Below, piece by piece: positions 16,189-24,988 of a DNA stretch of 64,000 bases. The stretch is taken from assembly GCF_016865425.1 (NCBI RefSeq), contig NZ_AP023355.1, positions 3,780,198 through 3,844,197 on the forward strand. The letters are read 5' to 3'. A model generated the notes under the pieces. It was not told the DNA's origin and ran no database searches. It saw only the letters and a list, made by a program, of their open reading frames with translations. The stretch is from Actinocatenispora thailandica (GTDB lineage: Bacteria > Actinomycetota > Actinomycetes > Mycobacteriales > Micromonosporaceae). Each line of letters starts with the position of its first letter. Within the stretch, counting starts at the first letter, position 1. The translations under genes were made by a program, and so were the position numbers.

Positions 16189-17178
16189 ATGCGCATCGGA
16201 CTCGTCGGGGCGGGCCGCATCGGCGCCTGTCACGCCGGTAGCCTCAGCCGCCTGGCCGGCGTCGACGAGGTGCTGCTCGCCGATCCCGATCCGGCCCGGG
16301 TCGAGCTCGTCGCCGCCGACACCAGCGCTCGCCCGGCCCGGATGGCCGACCTGCTCGACCGCGCCGACGGTGTGGTCGTCGCGACCCCGACCGGTACCCA
16401 CGCGCAGCTGATCCGGCGGATCGCCGATGCCGGCCTACCGATCTTCTGCGAGAAGCCGGTCGCCGCCGACGTGGCCGAGACCCGCGCCGTCCTGGCGCAC
16501 GTCGCCGCGGCCGGGGTCGCGCTGCACGTCGGGTTCCAGCGGCGCTTCGACGCCGGCTTCGCCGCGGTACGCGAGGCGGTGCGCGCCGGTGAGCTGGGCG
16601 TGCTGCACACCGTCCGCGCCTGCACCAGCGACCCGCGACCGCCGAGCCCCGAGTACCTCGCCCACTCCGGTGGCATCTTCCGCGACTGTGCGGTGCACGA
16701 CTTCGACGCGGTGCGCTGGATCACCGGCCAGGAGGTGACGGAGGTCAGCGCGCTCGGCGGGACCACCGGCGCCGCGCACTTCGCCGAGCACGGCGACGTG
16801 GACACCGCGGTCGCGGTGCTGACCCTGTCCGGCGGATGCCTCGCCAGCTGCACCGCCACCCGGTACAACGGGGGCGGCTACGACGTCCGGCTGGAGGCGT
16901 GCGGGCGGGACGGCACGCTGGTGGCCGGGCTGGACGCCCGCGCGCCGCTGCCGTCCGCCGAGCCGGGCTGGCCGGCACCCGGCACGCCGTACCAGGGGTT
17001 CGCGGACCGGTTCGCCGCGGCGTACTCCGCCGAGCTGGCCGCGTTCGTCGAGGTGGTCCGCGGCGAGCGGGACGCACCGTGCACCGGCGCCGACGCGCTC
17101 GCCGCGCTGCTGGTCGCCGAGGCCGCCGAGCGGTCCCGGCGCGAGCACCGACCGGTCCGGGTCGAGGAGGTCGCGTGA
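16189..17178 (+). CDS. iolG: Gfo/Idh/MocA oxidoreductase, inositol 2-dehydrogenase-like
   Basis: A 329-residue NAD(P)-dependent dehydrogenase. The Rossmann motif GLVGAGRIGACHAG is at the extreme N-terminus, PTGTHAQLI and FCEKPVAAD (the EKP motif with the catalytic Lys) follow, and SGGIFRDCAVHDFDAVRW carries the substrate-site Asp/His of inositol dehydrogenases. It should oxidise myo-inositol (or scyllo-inositol) to inosose, the first step of the pathway. The ATG follows AGGAAGG. Its stop TGA overlaps a GTG (GTGA), the start of the repeat reading frame that leads into the next gene. The substrate call rests on cluster context; the family also acts on other sugars. Confidence 0.85.
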   Translation: MRIGLVGAGRIGACHAGSLSRLAGVDEVLLADPDPARVELVAADTSARPARMADLLDRADGVVVATPTGTHAQLIRRIADAGLPIFCEKPVAADVAETRAVLAHVAAAGVALHVGFQRRFDAGFAAVREAVRAGELGVLHTVRACTSDPRPPSPEYLAHSGGIFRDCAVHDFDAVRWITGQEVTEVSALGGTTGAAHFAEHGDVDTAVAVLTLSGGCLASCTATRYNGGGYDVRLEACGRDGTLVAGLDARAPLPSAEPGWPAPGTPYQGFADRFAAAYSAELAAFVEVVRGERDAPCTGADALAALLVAEAAERSRREHRPVRVEEVA

Positions 17179-17323
17179 GCACCGCTGATCCTTCCCGCGG
17201 AGGCGGCGTGAGCACCGCCGACGTGATCCTTCCCGCGGAGGCGGCCATGAGCACCGCCGACGTGATCCTTCCCGCGGAGGCGGCCATGAGCACCGCCGAC
17301 GTGATCCTTCCCGCGGAGGCGGC
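17175..17323 (+). repeat. 39-bp tandem repeat carrying duplicated translation-initiation regions
   Basis: Four copies: 17175-17207 (degenerate, 33 nt), 17208-17246, 17247-17285 (both 39 nt) and 17286-17323 (38 nt). Each starts with GTG or ATG followed by AGCACCGC and ends with the Shine-Dalgarno GGAGGCGGC. The full 39-nt copies are identical apart from the first base. The array fills the whole space between the iolG-like and iolE-like genes. Confidence 0.9.
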
Positions 17324-17327
17324 GTGA
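17175..17327 (+). CDS. Putative 50-residue repeat-encoded small ORF
   Basis: The repeat array is one open frame: a degenerate 11-residue unit, then the 13-residue unit STADVILPAEAA (with initial V or M) three times, ending at TGA. It begins with a GTG that overlaps the iolG-like stop and its TGA overlaps the GTG start of the iolE-like gene, so ribosomes can pass from one gene to the next without leaving. Internal in-frame starts with their own Shine-Dalgarno mean shorter peptides could also be made. I know no homologue; it may act only as a coupling or dosage element rather than as a functional protein. Confidence 0.35.
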   Translation: MSTADPSRGGGVSTADVILPAEAAMSTADVILPAEAAMSTADVILPAEAA

Positions 17328-18187
17328 GTAGCGCCGCACGGATCGCCGCGGCGCCGATCTCCTGGGGTGTCTGCGAGGTGCCGGGCTGGGGCCACCAGCT
17401 CGCTCCGCAGCGGGTACTGGCCGAGATGGCGGCGCTCGGGCTGTCCGCCACCGAGTTCGGACCGGACGGTTTCCTGCCGGCGGCACCGACCGAGCGGGCG
17501 GCGCTGCTCGCCGGGTACGGCATGGTCGCGGTCGGCGGTTTCGTGCCGGTGGCGCTGCACACCGACGGCGCGGTCGACCGGGTCCTGTCACACTTCCCGG
17601 CGTTTCGCGCGACGGCTGCCGACACCCTGGTGCTCGCCGCGGCGAGCGGCACCGACGGGTACGACGACCGTCCCGAGCTGTCCGCGGAGCAGTGGCGCAC
17701 CCTGCTGAGCAACCTGGACGAGATCGCCGCGCGGGCCACCGACGCCGGACTGGTCGCGACCCTGCATCCGCACGTCGGCACCCTGGTGGAGAACGGCGCG
17801 GAGGTCGAGCGGGTGCTCGACGGCAGCCGCGTCGGACTGTGCCTGGACACCGGTCACCTGCTGGTCGGCGGGGTGGACCCGGTGGCGTTGAGCCGATCGG
17901 CGGCCGACCGGATCGGCCACGTGCACCTCAAGGACGTCGACGCGGCGCTCGCCGCCGCGGTGCGCGCCGGCACGGTGCCCTACAGCACCGCGGTACGCGA
18001 CGGGTTGTACCGGCCGCTCGGCGCCGGTGACGTGGACGTGCCGGCGATCGTCGCCGCCCTCGGCGACTACCCCGGCTGGTACGTGCTGGAGCAGGACGTG
18101 GTGCTGTCGGGTGAACCGGCGCCCGGCGCCGGCCCGGCCGTCGACGTCGCCGCCAGCCTGGCCCGGCTGCGGGCGGTGCTGTCGTGA
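17324..18187 (+). CDS. iolE: IolE/IolI-like sugar phosphate isomerase/epimerase (inosose dehydratase candidate)
   Basis: A 287-residue xylose-isomerase-like TIM barrel. The opening IAAAPISWGVCEVPGWGHQL is characteristic of inosose dehydratase-type proteins, and metal-site segments follow: LSATEFGPDGFLP, ATLHPHVGTLVE, GLCLDTGHLLVGG, GHVHLKDVD and YVLEQDVVLSG. In the pathway it would dehydrate 2-keto-myo-inositol to the diketone substrate of IolD. An IolI-type isomerase role is the alternative, as the two share the fold. The GTG start overlaps the preceding TGA; the 3' end overlaps iolC by 4 nt. Confidence 0.8.
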   Translation: MSSAARIAAAPISWGVCEVPGWGHQLAPQRVLAEMAALGLSATEFGPDGFLPAAPTERAALLAGYGMVAVGGFVPVALHTDGAVDRVLSHFPAFRATAADTLVLAAASGTDGYDDRPELSAEQWRTLLSNLDEIAARATDAGLVATLHPHVGTLVENGAEVERVLDGSRVGLCLDTGHLLVGGVDPVALSRSAADRIGHVHLKDVDAALAAAVRAGTVPYSTAVRDGLYRPLGAGDVDVPAIVAALGDYPGWYVLEQDVVLSGEPAPGAGPAVDVAASLARLRAVLS

Positions 18188-19143
18188 CCGGGGCGGGCTT
18201 CGACGTGTTGGCCGTCGGCCGGCTCGGCGTCGATCTGTACCCGCAGCGCATCGGCACCCCGCTGGCGCAGGTCGAGCAGTTCGGCCGCTACCTCGGCGGT
18301 ACCGCGGCGAACGTCGCGGTCGCCGCGGCCCGGCACGGCCGCCGGGTGGCGCTGGTCTCGCGCACCGGCGCCGACCCGTTCGGCGAGTTCCTGCACACCG
18401 CGCTGCGCGAGTTCGGGGTTGACGACCGGTGGGTGACGCCGGTGCCGGAGCTGCCGACGCCGATCACGTTCTGCGAGATCTTCCCGCCCGACACGTTCCC
18501 GATCTGGTTCTACCGCTACCCGGCCGCACCGGACCTGCAGCTCGGTCCGGACGAGATCGACCTGGACGCGGTGGCCGCGGCGCGGGTGCTGTGGCTGACC
18601 GGTACCGGGCTGTCCGCGCAGCCGAGCCGGGCCGGCCATCACGCGATGCTCGCCGCCCGGGACCGGCGGCCGTACACGGTGCTGGACCTGGACTACCGGC
18701 CGACGCTGTGGCCGGACGAGGCGACCGCGCGGCGCGAGATCGGCGCGGCGGTGACGCAGGTCGACGTCGCGGTCGGCAACCTGGCCGAGTGCGAGATCGC
18801 GGTCGGTGAGGCCGAACCGGAGGCGGCGGCCGAGGCGCTGCTCGCCGCCGGGGTGCGGCTCGCGGTGGTGAAGCAGGGACCGGCGGGCGTGCTGGCCCGC
18901 ACCGCCACCGAACGGGTGCAGCTGCCGCCGCTGCCGGTGGAGGTGGTCAACGGGCTCGGTGCCGGCGACGCGTTCGGCGGCGCGCTGTGCCACGGGCTGC
19001 TGGCCGGCTGGCCGCTCGCCGACACGGTGCGGTTCGCCAACGCGGCCGGCGCGCTCGCGGCCGGGCGGCTGGCCTGCTCGGTCGACATGCCGTACACCGC
19101 GGAGGTGGCGGCGCTGCTGGATCGGGCGGCCGCCGATGCCTGA
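18184..19143 (+). CDS. iolC: 5-dehydro-2-deoxygluconokinase (PfkB family)
   Basis: A 319-residue ribokinase-fold kinase. The N-terminal signature GGTAANVAVAAARHGRRVAL and the C-terminal PfkB signature VNGLGAGDAFGGALCHGLL (anion hole and catalytic Asp in GAGD) are intact. IolC phosphorylates 2-deoxy-5-keto-gluconate (DKG) at C6 using ATP. GTG at 18184 overlaps the upstream stop as GTGA, and the next gene begins 8 nt before its own stop, so translation is coupled on both sides. Confidence 0.88.
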   Translation: MTGAGFDVLAVGRLGVDLYPQRIGTPLAQVEQFGRYLGGTAANVAVAAARHGRRVALVSRTGADPFGEFLHTALREFGVDDRWVTPVPELPTPITFCEIFPPDTFPIWFYRYPAAPDLQLGPDEIDLDAVAAARVLWLTGTGLSAQPSRAGHHAMLAARDRRPYTVLDLDYRPTLWPDEATARREIGAAVTQVDVAVGNLAECEIAVGEAEPEAAAEALLAAGVRLAVVKQGPAGVLARTATERVQLPPLPVEVVNGLGAGDAFGGALCHGLLAGWPLADTVRFANAAGALAAGRLACSVDMPYTAEVAALLDRAAADA

Positions 19144-20011
19144 GCCGCTCCGCGCCCGGCTGGTACGCACCCGGGCCACCGCGCCGGACTCGGTGCGGGT
19201 GGCCGCGGCGAACCGGCCCCGCGGGCCGGAACTGGCGCAGCGGGGGCGGTTCCTGCTGATCGCCGCCGACCACCCGGCCCGCGCGTCGATGACCGTACGG
19301 GGGCGGGCGAACGCGATGGCCGACCGGGTCGACCTGCTCGACCGGCTGCTCGTCGCGCTGTCCCGGCCCGGGGTCGCCGGGGTGCTCGGTACCGCCGACA
19401 TCCTGGAGGACCTGCTGCTGCTCGACGCGCTGGCGGGCAAGATCGTGGTCGGTTCGATGAACCGGGGCGGGGTGCCGGGGACCGTCTTCGAGATCGACGA
19501 CCGGTTCACCGCCTACGACGCGGACACGCTCACCGCGATGCGCTTCGACGCCGGCAAGATGCTGCTGCGCATCGACCCGGACGACCCGGCCACCGCGAGC
19601 GCGCTGGAGCGCTGCGCGCAGGCGGTGTCCGCGCTCGCGGCGCGCGAACTGGTCTCGGTCGTGGAGCCCTTCTGGGTACGCCGGGACGGCGCCGGCGCGC
19701 GGGTCAACGACCTGTCCACCGACGCGGTGATCCGGTCGGTCGCGGTGGCGCAGGCGCTGGGCAGCCGCTCGGCGTACACCTGGTTGAAGCTGCCGGTGGT
19801 CGACGACATGCCGCGGGTGCTGGCCGCCACCACGCTGCCGGTGGTGCTGCTCGGCGGTGACCCGCAGGGCGACCCGGACGCGAGCTACCAGGCGTGGCGG
19901 CGGGCGCTGACCGACGAGTCGGTGCGCGGGCTGGTCGTCGGCCGGGCCCTGCTGTACCCGCCGGACGACGACGTCGCCGCGGCCGTCGACACCGCCGCCG
20001 GCCTGTTGTGA
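19136..20011 (+). CDS. Cgl0159-family TIM-barrel aldolase (DKGP aldolase role)
   Basis: A 291-residue protein of the Cgl0159/DeoC-LacD-like (beta/alpha)8 family found in actinobacterial inositol clusters. Visible: RGRFLLIAADHPAR, GVLGTADILEDLLLL, GKMLLRIDPDD (Schiff-base strand candidate Lys), LVSVVEPFWV, TWLKLPVVDDM and VRGLVVGRALLYP. In this position it most likely replaces IolJ, splitting 2-deoxy-5-keto-gluconate 6-phosphate into dihydroxyacetone phosphate and malonate semialdehyde. That function is inferred from context. The ATG lies inside the end of iolC. Confidence 0.75.
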   Translation: MPEPLRARLVRTRATAPDSVRVAAANRPRGPELAQRGRFLLIAADHPARASMTVRGRANAMADRVDLLDRLLVALSRPGVAGVLGTADILEDLLLLDALAGKIVVGSMNRGGVPGTVFEIDDRFTAYDADTLTAMRFDAGKMLLRIDPDDPATASALERCAQAVSALAARELVSVVEPFWVRRDGAGARVNDLSTDAVIRSVAVAQALGSRSAYTWLKLPVVDDMPRVLAATTLPVVLLGGDPQGDPDASYQAWRRALTDESVRGLVVGRALLYPPDDDVAAAVDTAAGLL

Positions 20012-20023
20012 GGGGACCTGAGA

Positions 20024-20869
20024 ATGGACTGGTACCAGCCGTTCGGCGACACCGCGAGCCCACCGTGGACGGTCCGCACCGGACTCACCCACGCCGGGCT
20101 GTCGGTGCTGGCGCTGCCGCCGGGCGGCAGCGCGACGATCGACACCGGCGAGCAGGAGATGCTGGTCCTGCCGTTGGCCGGCGCCGCGCACGTCGATCGC
20201 GGTGGCCAGCGGTACGAACTGCGGGGCCGGGCCGACGTGTTCGCCGGGCGCAGTGACTTCGCCTACCTGCCGCGGCACTCGGAGGTGACGATCGGTTCGG
20301 CCGGCGGCGGCCGGTTCGCCGTCGCCGCCGGGCCCTGCGAACGCGACCTCGGCTTCCGGTACGGGCCGGCCGAGCAGGTGCCGGTCGAGCTGCGCGGCGC
20401 CGGGCGGTGCAGCCGGCAGATCCACAATCTCGCCGCGGCCGACGGTTTCGAGTGCGACCGGCTGATCGTGGTGGAGGTGCTCACCCCGGACGGCAACTGG
20501 TCCAGCTACCCGCCGCACAAACACGACGAGCACTCCGCGGTGGAGTCGGAGCTGGAGGAGATCTACTACTTCGAGATCGGTGGCGACGGCGCCGGTTACC
20601 ACCGGGTGTACGGCACCGCGCAGCGACCGATCGACGTGCTCGCCGAGGTGCGTACCGGTGACGTGGTGCTGGTGCCGCACGGCTGGCACGGCCCGTCGAT
20701 GGCGGCGCCCGGCTACCCGATGTACTACCTGAACGTGATGGCCGGGCCGCGATCCGAGCGAGCCTGGCGGATCCGCGACGATCCGGCGCACGCCTGGATA
20801 CGGTCCAGCTGGGACGGTGTGCCGGTCGACGACCGGCTACCGATGAGCGACGCGGAGGGGACGCCATGA
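20024..20869 (+). CDS. iolB: 5-deoxy-glucuronate isomerase
   Basis: A 281-residue KduI/IolB double-stranded beta-helix protein. The cupin metal site is visible in SYPPHKHDEHS (His cluster), SELEEIYYFEI and VLVPHGWHGPS. IolB converts 5-deoxy-glucuronate, produced by IolD, to DKG. It follows the aldolase gene by 12 nt with a GAGGGG ribosome-binding sequence and overlaps iolD by 4 nt (ATGA). Confidence 0.92.
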   Translation: MDWYQPFGDTASPPWTVRTGLTHAGLSVLALPPGGSATIDTGEQEMLVLPLAGAAHVDRGGQRYELRGRADVFAGRSDFAYLPRHSEVTIGSAGGGRFAVAAGPCERDLGFRYGPAEQVPVELRGAGRCSRQIHNLAAADGFECDRLIVVEVLTPDGNWSSYPPHKHDEHSAVESELEEIYYFEIGGDGAGYHRVYGTAQRPIDVLAEVRTGDVVLVPHGWHGPSMAAPGYPMYYLNVMAGPRSERAWRIRDDPAHAWIRSSWDGVPVDDRLPMSDAEGTP

Positions 20870-22725
20870 CGCGGGCGACGGTGGCGCAGGCGCTGGTGCG
20901 CTACCTGGCGAACCAGTACACCGAGCGGGACGGGGTGCGGCGGCGGCTGTTCGCCGGCTGCTTCGGCATCTTTGGGCACGGCAACATCGCCGGGATCGGC
21001 CAGGCGCTGCTGCAGGCCGGCGACGAGCTGCGCTACCACCAGGCCCGCAACGAGCAGGCGATGGTGCACACCGCCGCCGCGTACGCGCGGGTCAGCGACC
21101 GGCTGTCCACCTTCGCCTGCACCTCCTCGATCGGGCCGGGCGCGACGAACATGGTCACCGGCGCGGCCGGCGCCACCATCAACCGGCTGCCGGTGCTGCT
21201 GCTGCCGGGCGACGTGTTCGCGACCCGGCCGGCCGACCCGGTCCTGCAGCAGTTGCAGACCGGCTACGCCGGGGACGTGTCGGTCAACGACTGCCTGCGC
21301 CCGGTCTCGGTGTACTTCGACCGCATCATGCGCCCCGAGCAGCTGCTCGATGCGGCGCCCGCGGCGATGCGGGCGCTGACCGACCCGGCCGCGACCGGTG
21401 CGGTCACCCTGGCGCTGCCGCAGGACGTGCAGGCCGAGGCGTACGACTGGCCGGCGGCGTTCGCCGCGCCCCGGGTCTGGCCGGTGCGCCGCGGCCTCGC
21501 CGACCCGGAGTCGCTCGCCGAGGCGGTGGCCGCGATCCGGGCCGCGCGCCGGCCGCTGATCGTCGCCGGCGGCGGCGTGCGGTACTCGGCCGCCACCGAG
21601 GCGCTCGCCGAGTTCGCCGCCGCGACGGGCATCCCGGTCGCCGAGACGCAGGCCGGCAAGGGCTCGCTGCGGCACGACCACCCGGCCGCGGTCGGCGCGA
21701 TCGGGGCCACCGGTACCACCGCGGCGAACGCGCTCGCCGCCGAGGCCGATCTGGTGCTCGGCATCGGTACCCGGTTCACCGACTTCACCACCGCCTCGCA
21801 CACCGCGTTCGCCGATCCGGACGTGCGGTTCGTCAACGTCAACGTGTGCGCCGCCGACGCGGTCCGGCTCGGTGGTATCGCGGTGCTCGCGGACGCCCGC
21901 CGCGCGCTGGAGCAGCTGAGAGCCGCGCTGGCCGGCTGGTCGGTACCCGACTCCTACCGCACCCGGGCCCGCGACCTCGCCGCGGCCTGGTCGTCCACCG
22001 TGGACGGCGCCTACCGGCTGGGACACCGTCCGCTGCCGGCGCAGAGCGAGGTGATCGGCGCGGTGAACGAGGCCGCCACCGACGCCGACGTGGTGGTGTG
22101 CGCCGCCGGTTCGATGCCCGGCGACCTGCACAAGCTGTGGCGATCCGGCGCACCCCGGCAGTACCACGTGGAGTACGGGTACTCGTGCATGGGGTACGAG
22201 ATCGCCGGCGGGCTCGGCGCGAAGCTCGCGATCGGCGCCGAGGGCGAGGTGTTCGTCCTGGTCGGCGACGGGTCGTACCTGATGATGGCGCAGGAGCTGG
22301 TGACCGCGGTCGCCGAGGGCGTCAAGCTGATCGTGGTACTGGTCGACAACTCCGGGTTCGCGTCCATCGGCGCGCTGTCCGAAACCGTCGGCGCGCCCCG
22401 CTTCGGTACCTGGTACCGCTACCGCGACGCGGGCGGTGGGTTGACCGGCGACGTGTTGCCGACCGACCTCGCCGCCAACGCCGCCAGCCTGGGTGCCGCG
22501 GTGTCCAGCGTGGCCACCGTGCCGGAACTGCGCTCGGCGCTGGCCGCGGCGCGCGACGCCGAGCGCACCACGGTGATCCGGATCCGGACCGACCCGCTGG
22601 TCCCGGCGCCGGACTCGGCCGCCTGGTGGGACGTCCCGGTCGCCCAGACCGCCACCCTGGACGCCACCACCGCCGCGCGCCGCGAGTACGAGCGGGCCAA
22701 GCGGGCGCAACGCAGCTACCGGTAG
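20866..22725 (+). CDS. iolD: 3D-(3,5/4)-trihydroxycyclohexane-1,2-dione hydrolase
   Basis: A 619-residue thiamine diphosphate enzyme of the acetolactate-synthase fold. The N-terminal PYR domain has GCFGIFGHGNIAGIGQAL and the catalytic Glu region YHQARNEQAMVHTA; the C-terminal PP domain has GYEIAGGLGAKLAIG and the ThDP motif LVGDGSYLMMAQEL ending in VVLVDNSGFASI. IolD opens the cyclohexane ring to 5-deoxy-glucuronate. The ATG overlaps the iolB stop by 4 nt. Confidence 0.93.
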   Translation: MTRATVAQALVRYLANQYTERDGVRRRLFAGCFGIFGHGNIAGIGQALLQAGDELRYHQARNEQAMVHTAAAYARVSDRLSTFACTSSIGPGATNMVTGAAGATINRLPVLLLPGDVFATRPADPVLQQLQTGYAGDVSVNDCLRPVSVYFDRIMRPEQLLDAAPAAMRALTDPAATGAVTLALPQDVQAEAYDWPAAFAAPRVWPVRRGLADPESLAEAVAAIRAARRPLIVAGGGVRYSAATEALAEFAAATGIPVAETQAGKGSLRHDHPAAVGAIGATGTTAANALAAEADLVLGIGTRFTDFTTASHTAFADPDVRFVNVNVCAADAVRLGGIAVLADARRALEQLRAALAGWSVPDSYRTRARDLAAAWSSTVDGAYRLGHRPLPAQSEVIGAVNEAATDADVVVCAAGSMPGDLHKLWRSGAPRQYHVEYGYSCMGYEIAGGLGAKLAIGAEGEVFVLVGDGSYLMMAQELVTAVAEGVKLIVVLVDNSGFASIGALSETVGAPRFGTWYRYRDAGGGLTGDVLPTDLAANAASLGAAVSSVATVPELRSALAAARDAERTTVIRIRTDPLVPAPDSAAWWDVPVAQTATLDATTAARREYERAKRAQRSYR

Positions 22726-22739
22726 GGAAGGTGGGGGCA

Positions 22740-24215
22740 GTGCAGACGATCGAACACTGGATCGACGGGGCGACGACCGCCGGCGGCGGCGCGCGCACGG
22801 CCCCGGTGTACGACCCGGCGACCGGTCAGGTGCGGGCGCGGGTACGGCTGGCCGAGGCGTCCGATGTGGACGCCGCGGTCGGGTCGGCGAAGGCGGCGTT
22901 CGACGGCTGGCACCAGCTGTCGATCGCCCGGCGCACCGAGGTCCTGTTCCGGTTCCGGGAGCTGCTCGCCGCGCACACCGACGAGCTGGCCGAGGCGATC
23001 ACCGACGAGCACGGCAAGACGCTCGACGACGCCCGGGGCGAGGTGGCCCGGGGCCGCGAGGTCGTCGAGTTCGCCTGCGGGATCGGTCACCTGCTCCAGG
23101 GCGGGTACTCCGACCAGGTGTCCACCGGGGTGGACACCTGGTCGCTGCGGGCGCCGCTCGGCGTGTGCGCCGGGATCACCCCGTTCAACTTCCCGGCGAT
23201 GGTGCCGCTGTGGATGCATCCGATCGCGATCGCCGCGGGCAACACGTTCGTGCTCAAACCCAGCGAGCGGGATCCCTCCGCGTCGCTGATCCTGGCCCGG
23301 CTGTGGCAGCGGGCCGGGCTGCCGGACGGCGTGTTCACCGTGCTGCACGGGGACGCGGTAGCGGTCGACGCACTGGTCGACCATCCCGACGTGGCCGCGG
23401 TGTCGTTCGTCGGGTCCACCCCGATCGCCCGGCACGTGTACCAGCGGGGCACTGCCGCGGGCAAGCGGGTGCAGGCGCTGGGCGGCGCGAAGAACCACGC
23501 GGTGGTACTGCCGGACGCCGACCTCGCGGACGCCGCCCGGCAGATCACCGGCGCCGCGTACGGGTCGGCCGGCCAGCGGTGCATGGCGATCTCGGCCGTG
23601 GTCGCGGTGGGCGACTGCGCCGACGACCTGGTCGCCGCGCTGGCCACGCTGGCCGGCGGGATCCGGGTCGGCCCCGGCCGCGACCCGGGTACCGAGCTGG
23701 GGCCGGTGATCACCGCGCAGGCCGCCGAACGCATCGCCGCGCACGTCGAGCGGGCCGCCGCGGACGGCGCGACGCTGGTGGTCGACCGGCGCGAGCAGCC
23801 CGGCGACGGCTTCTTCGTCGGGCCGTGCCTGCTCGACCACGTGGATGCCGACCAGGAGATCTACCGCACCGAGGTGTTCGGGCCGGTGCTGGTGGTGTTG
23901 CGGGCGGCCACCCTGGACGAGGCGATCGCGCTGGTCAACGCGAACCCGTACGGGAACGGCGCGGCGATCTTCACCGGCAGCGGCGCCGCCGCCCGCCGGT
24001 TCGGCCGCGAGGTGACCGCCGGGATGGTCGGCGTCAACGTGCCGATCCCGGTGCCGGCCGCCTACCACTCGTTCGGCGGCTGGAAGGACTCGCTGTTCGG
24101 CGACACGCACATGTACGGCACCGAGGGCGTGGCGTTCTACACCCGCGCCAAGGCGGTCACCGCCCGCTGGCCGCGCGGCGCGGCGGCCCCGCAGTACCAC
24201 TTCCCCACGACCTGA
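22740..24215 (+). CDS. mmsA: CoA-acylating (methyl)malonate-semialdehyde dehydrogenase
   Basis: A 491-residue aldehyde dehydrogenase. MmsA-type signatures include QTIEHWIDGA at the N-terminus, ITPFNFPAMVPLWM, ALGGAKNHAVVLPDAD, the catalytic Cys in YGSAGQRCMAIS and the C-terminal HSFGGWKDSLFGD. The enzyme converts malonate semialdehyde and CoA to acetyl-CoA, closing inositol catabolism (IolA role); methylmalonate semialdehyde from valine is an alternative substrate. Two in-frame GTGs (22731 and 22740) could start it; I prefer 22740 because the family N-terminus begins there. It follows iolD by 14 nt. Confidence 0.88.
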   Translation: MQTIEHWIDGATTAGGGARTAPVYDPATGQVRARVRLAEASDVDAAVGSAKAAFDGWHQLSIARRTEVLFRFRELLAAHTDELAEAITDEHGKTLDDARGEVARGREVVEFACGIGHLLQGGYSDQVSTGVDTWSLRAPLGVCAGITPFNFPAMVPLWMHPIAIAAGNTFVLKPSERDPSASLILARLWQRAGLPDGVFTVLHGDAVAVDALVDHPDVAAVSFVGSTPIARHVYQRGTAAGKRVQALGGAKNHAVVLPDADLADAARQITGAAYGSAGQRCMAISAVVAVGDCADDLVAALATLAGGIRVGPGRDPGTELGPVITAQAAERIAAHVERAAADGATLVVDRREQPGDGFFVGPCLLDHVDADQEIYRTEVFGPVLVVLRAATLDEAIALVNANPYGNGAAIFTGSGAAARRFGREVTAGMVGVNVPIPVPAAYHSFGGWKDSLFGDTHMYGTEGVAFYTRAKAVTARWPRGAAAPQYHFPTT

Positions 24216-24284
24216 GGGGCGGCTGCCATGATCGCGTCGTGGTGGCCGGCCGGTCACCACGACGCGATCTTCGAGGCGGTCCGC

Positions 24285-24809
24285 ATGTCCCGCATTCTCG
24301 CCCTGCCCGGCGCCGCGCCGCGGCTGGCATCCGGCGCCGTGGTCCTGCCCGGCGCGACCGTCGTCGGCGACGTCGGCCTGGCCGCCGACGTCGGCGTCTG
24401 GTACGGCGCGGTGCTGCGCGGCGACGTCGCGCCGGTGACGATCGGCGCCGGCAGCAACGTCCAGGACACCGCGGTGCTGCACGCCGACCCGGGCTTCCCG
24501 GCGAGCATCGGGGAACGGGTCACCATCGGGCACGGTGCCGTGGTGCACGGCGCGACGGTCGGCGACGACTGCCTGATCGGGATGCGCGCCACCGTGCTCA
24601 ACGGCGCCCGGATCGAGCCCGGCTGCCTGATCGCCGCCGGCGCGGTGGTACCGCCCGGCACCCACGTGCCGGCCGGTTCGCTGGTCGCCGGTGTCCCGGG
24701 CCGGGTCCGCCGCCCGGTCACCGAGGCGGAGACCGCGACGATCGCCGCCTCCTGGCAGCTGTACGTGGCGCTCGCGCACCGGCACCGCGACGAGGCGACG
24801 CCCGCCTGA
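24285..24809 (+). CDS. Gamma-carbonic anhydrase-like left-handed beta-helix protein
   Basis: A 174-residue hexapeptide-repeat protein of the gamma-CA/YrdA type: PGATVVGDVGLAADVGVWYGAVLRGD, GAGSNVQDTAVLHAD, TIGHGAVVHGATVGDDCLIGM and GSLVAGVPGRVRRPV. The zinc ligands of the family, His in HAD and in GHGAVVHG, are present. An in-frame ATG 57 nt upstream is also preceded by a purine-rich sequence, so the start is uncertain; the chosen one gives the standard family length. It closes the inositol operon, though no role in that pathway is known. Confidence 0.78.
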   Translation: MSRILALPGAAPRLASGAVVLPGATVVGDVGLAADVGVWYGAVLRGDVAPVTIGAGSNVQDTAVLHADPGFPASIGERVTIGHGAVVHGATVGDDCLIGMRATVLNGARIEPGCLIAAGAVVPPGTHVPAGSLVAGVPGRVRRPVTEAETATIAASWQLYVALAHRHRDEATPA

Positions 24810-24988
24810 CCCGCCCCCGCCGGTCGGGTGGACTTCAGGGCGTCGATACCGCGGCGTTACTGACTTGTCCGGCTCCGGGTGGTAGGCAGAAGGGCTGCCC
24901 ACGCCGGGCGGCGCAGAGGTACCGACGGGACTGCCGACGAGGCTCGGGGCGCCGGCCGTCCTCCCCTACCGATCCAGGAGGACTCAGC

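Noticed and set aside
17175-17323. CRISPR array
   Set aside because: Units are contiguous with no unique spacers, each contains a start codon and Shine-Dalgarno, and no cas genes are nearby.
20725-22710. Long minus-strand open frame (over 600 codons) antisense to iolD
   Set aside because: Composition is dominated by Gly, Arg, Val and His with no domain signature; it is the high-GC shadow of iolD. Similar long shadows lie opposite the nuclease gene (24995-27328), fadB and the iolC/aldolase/iolB genes.
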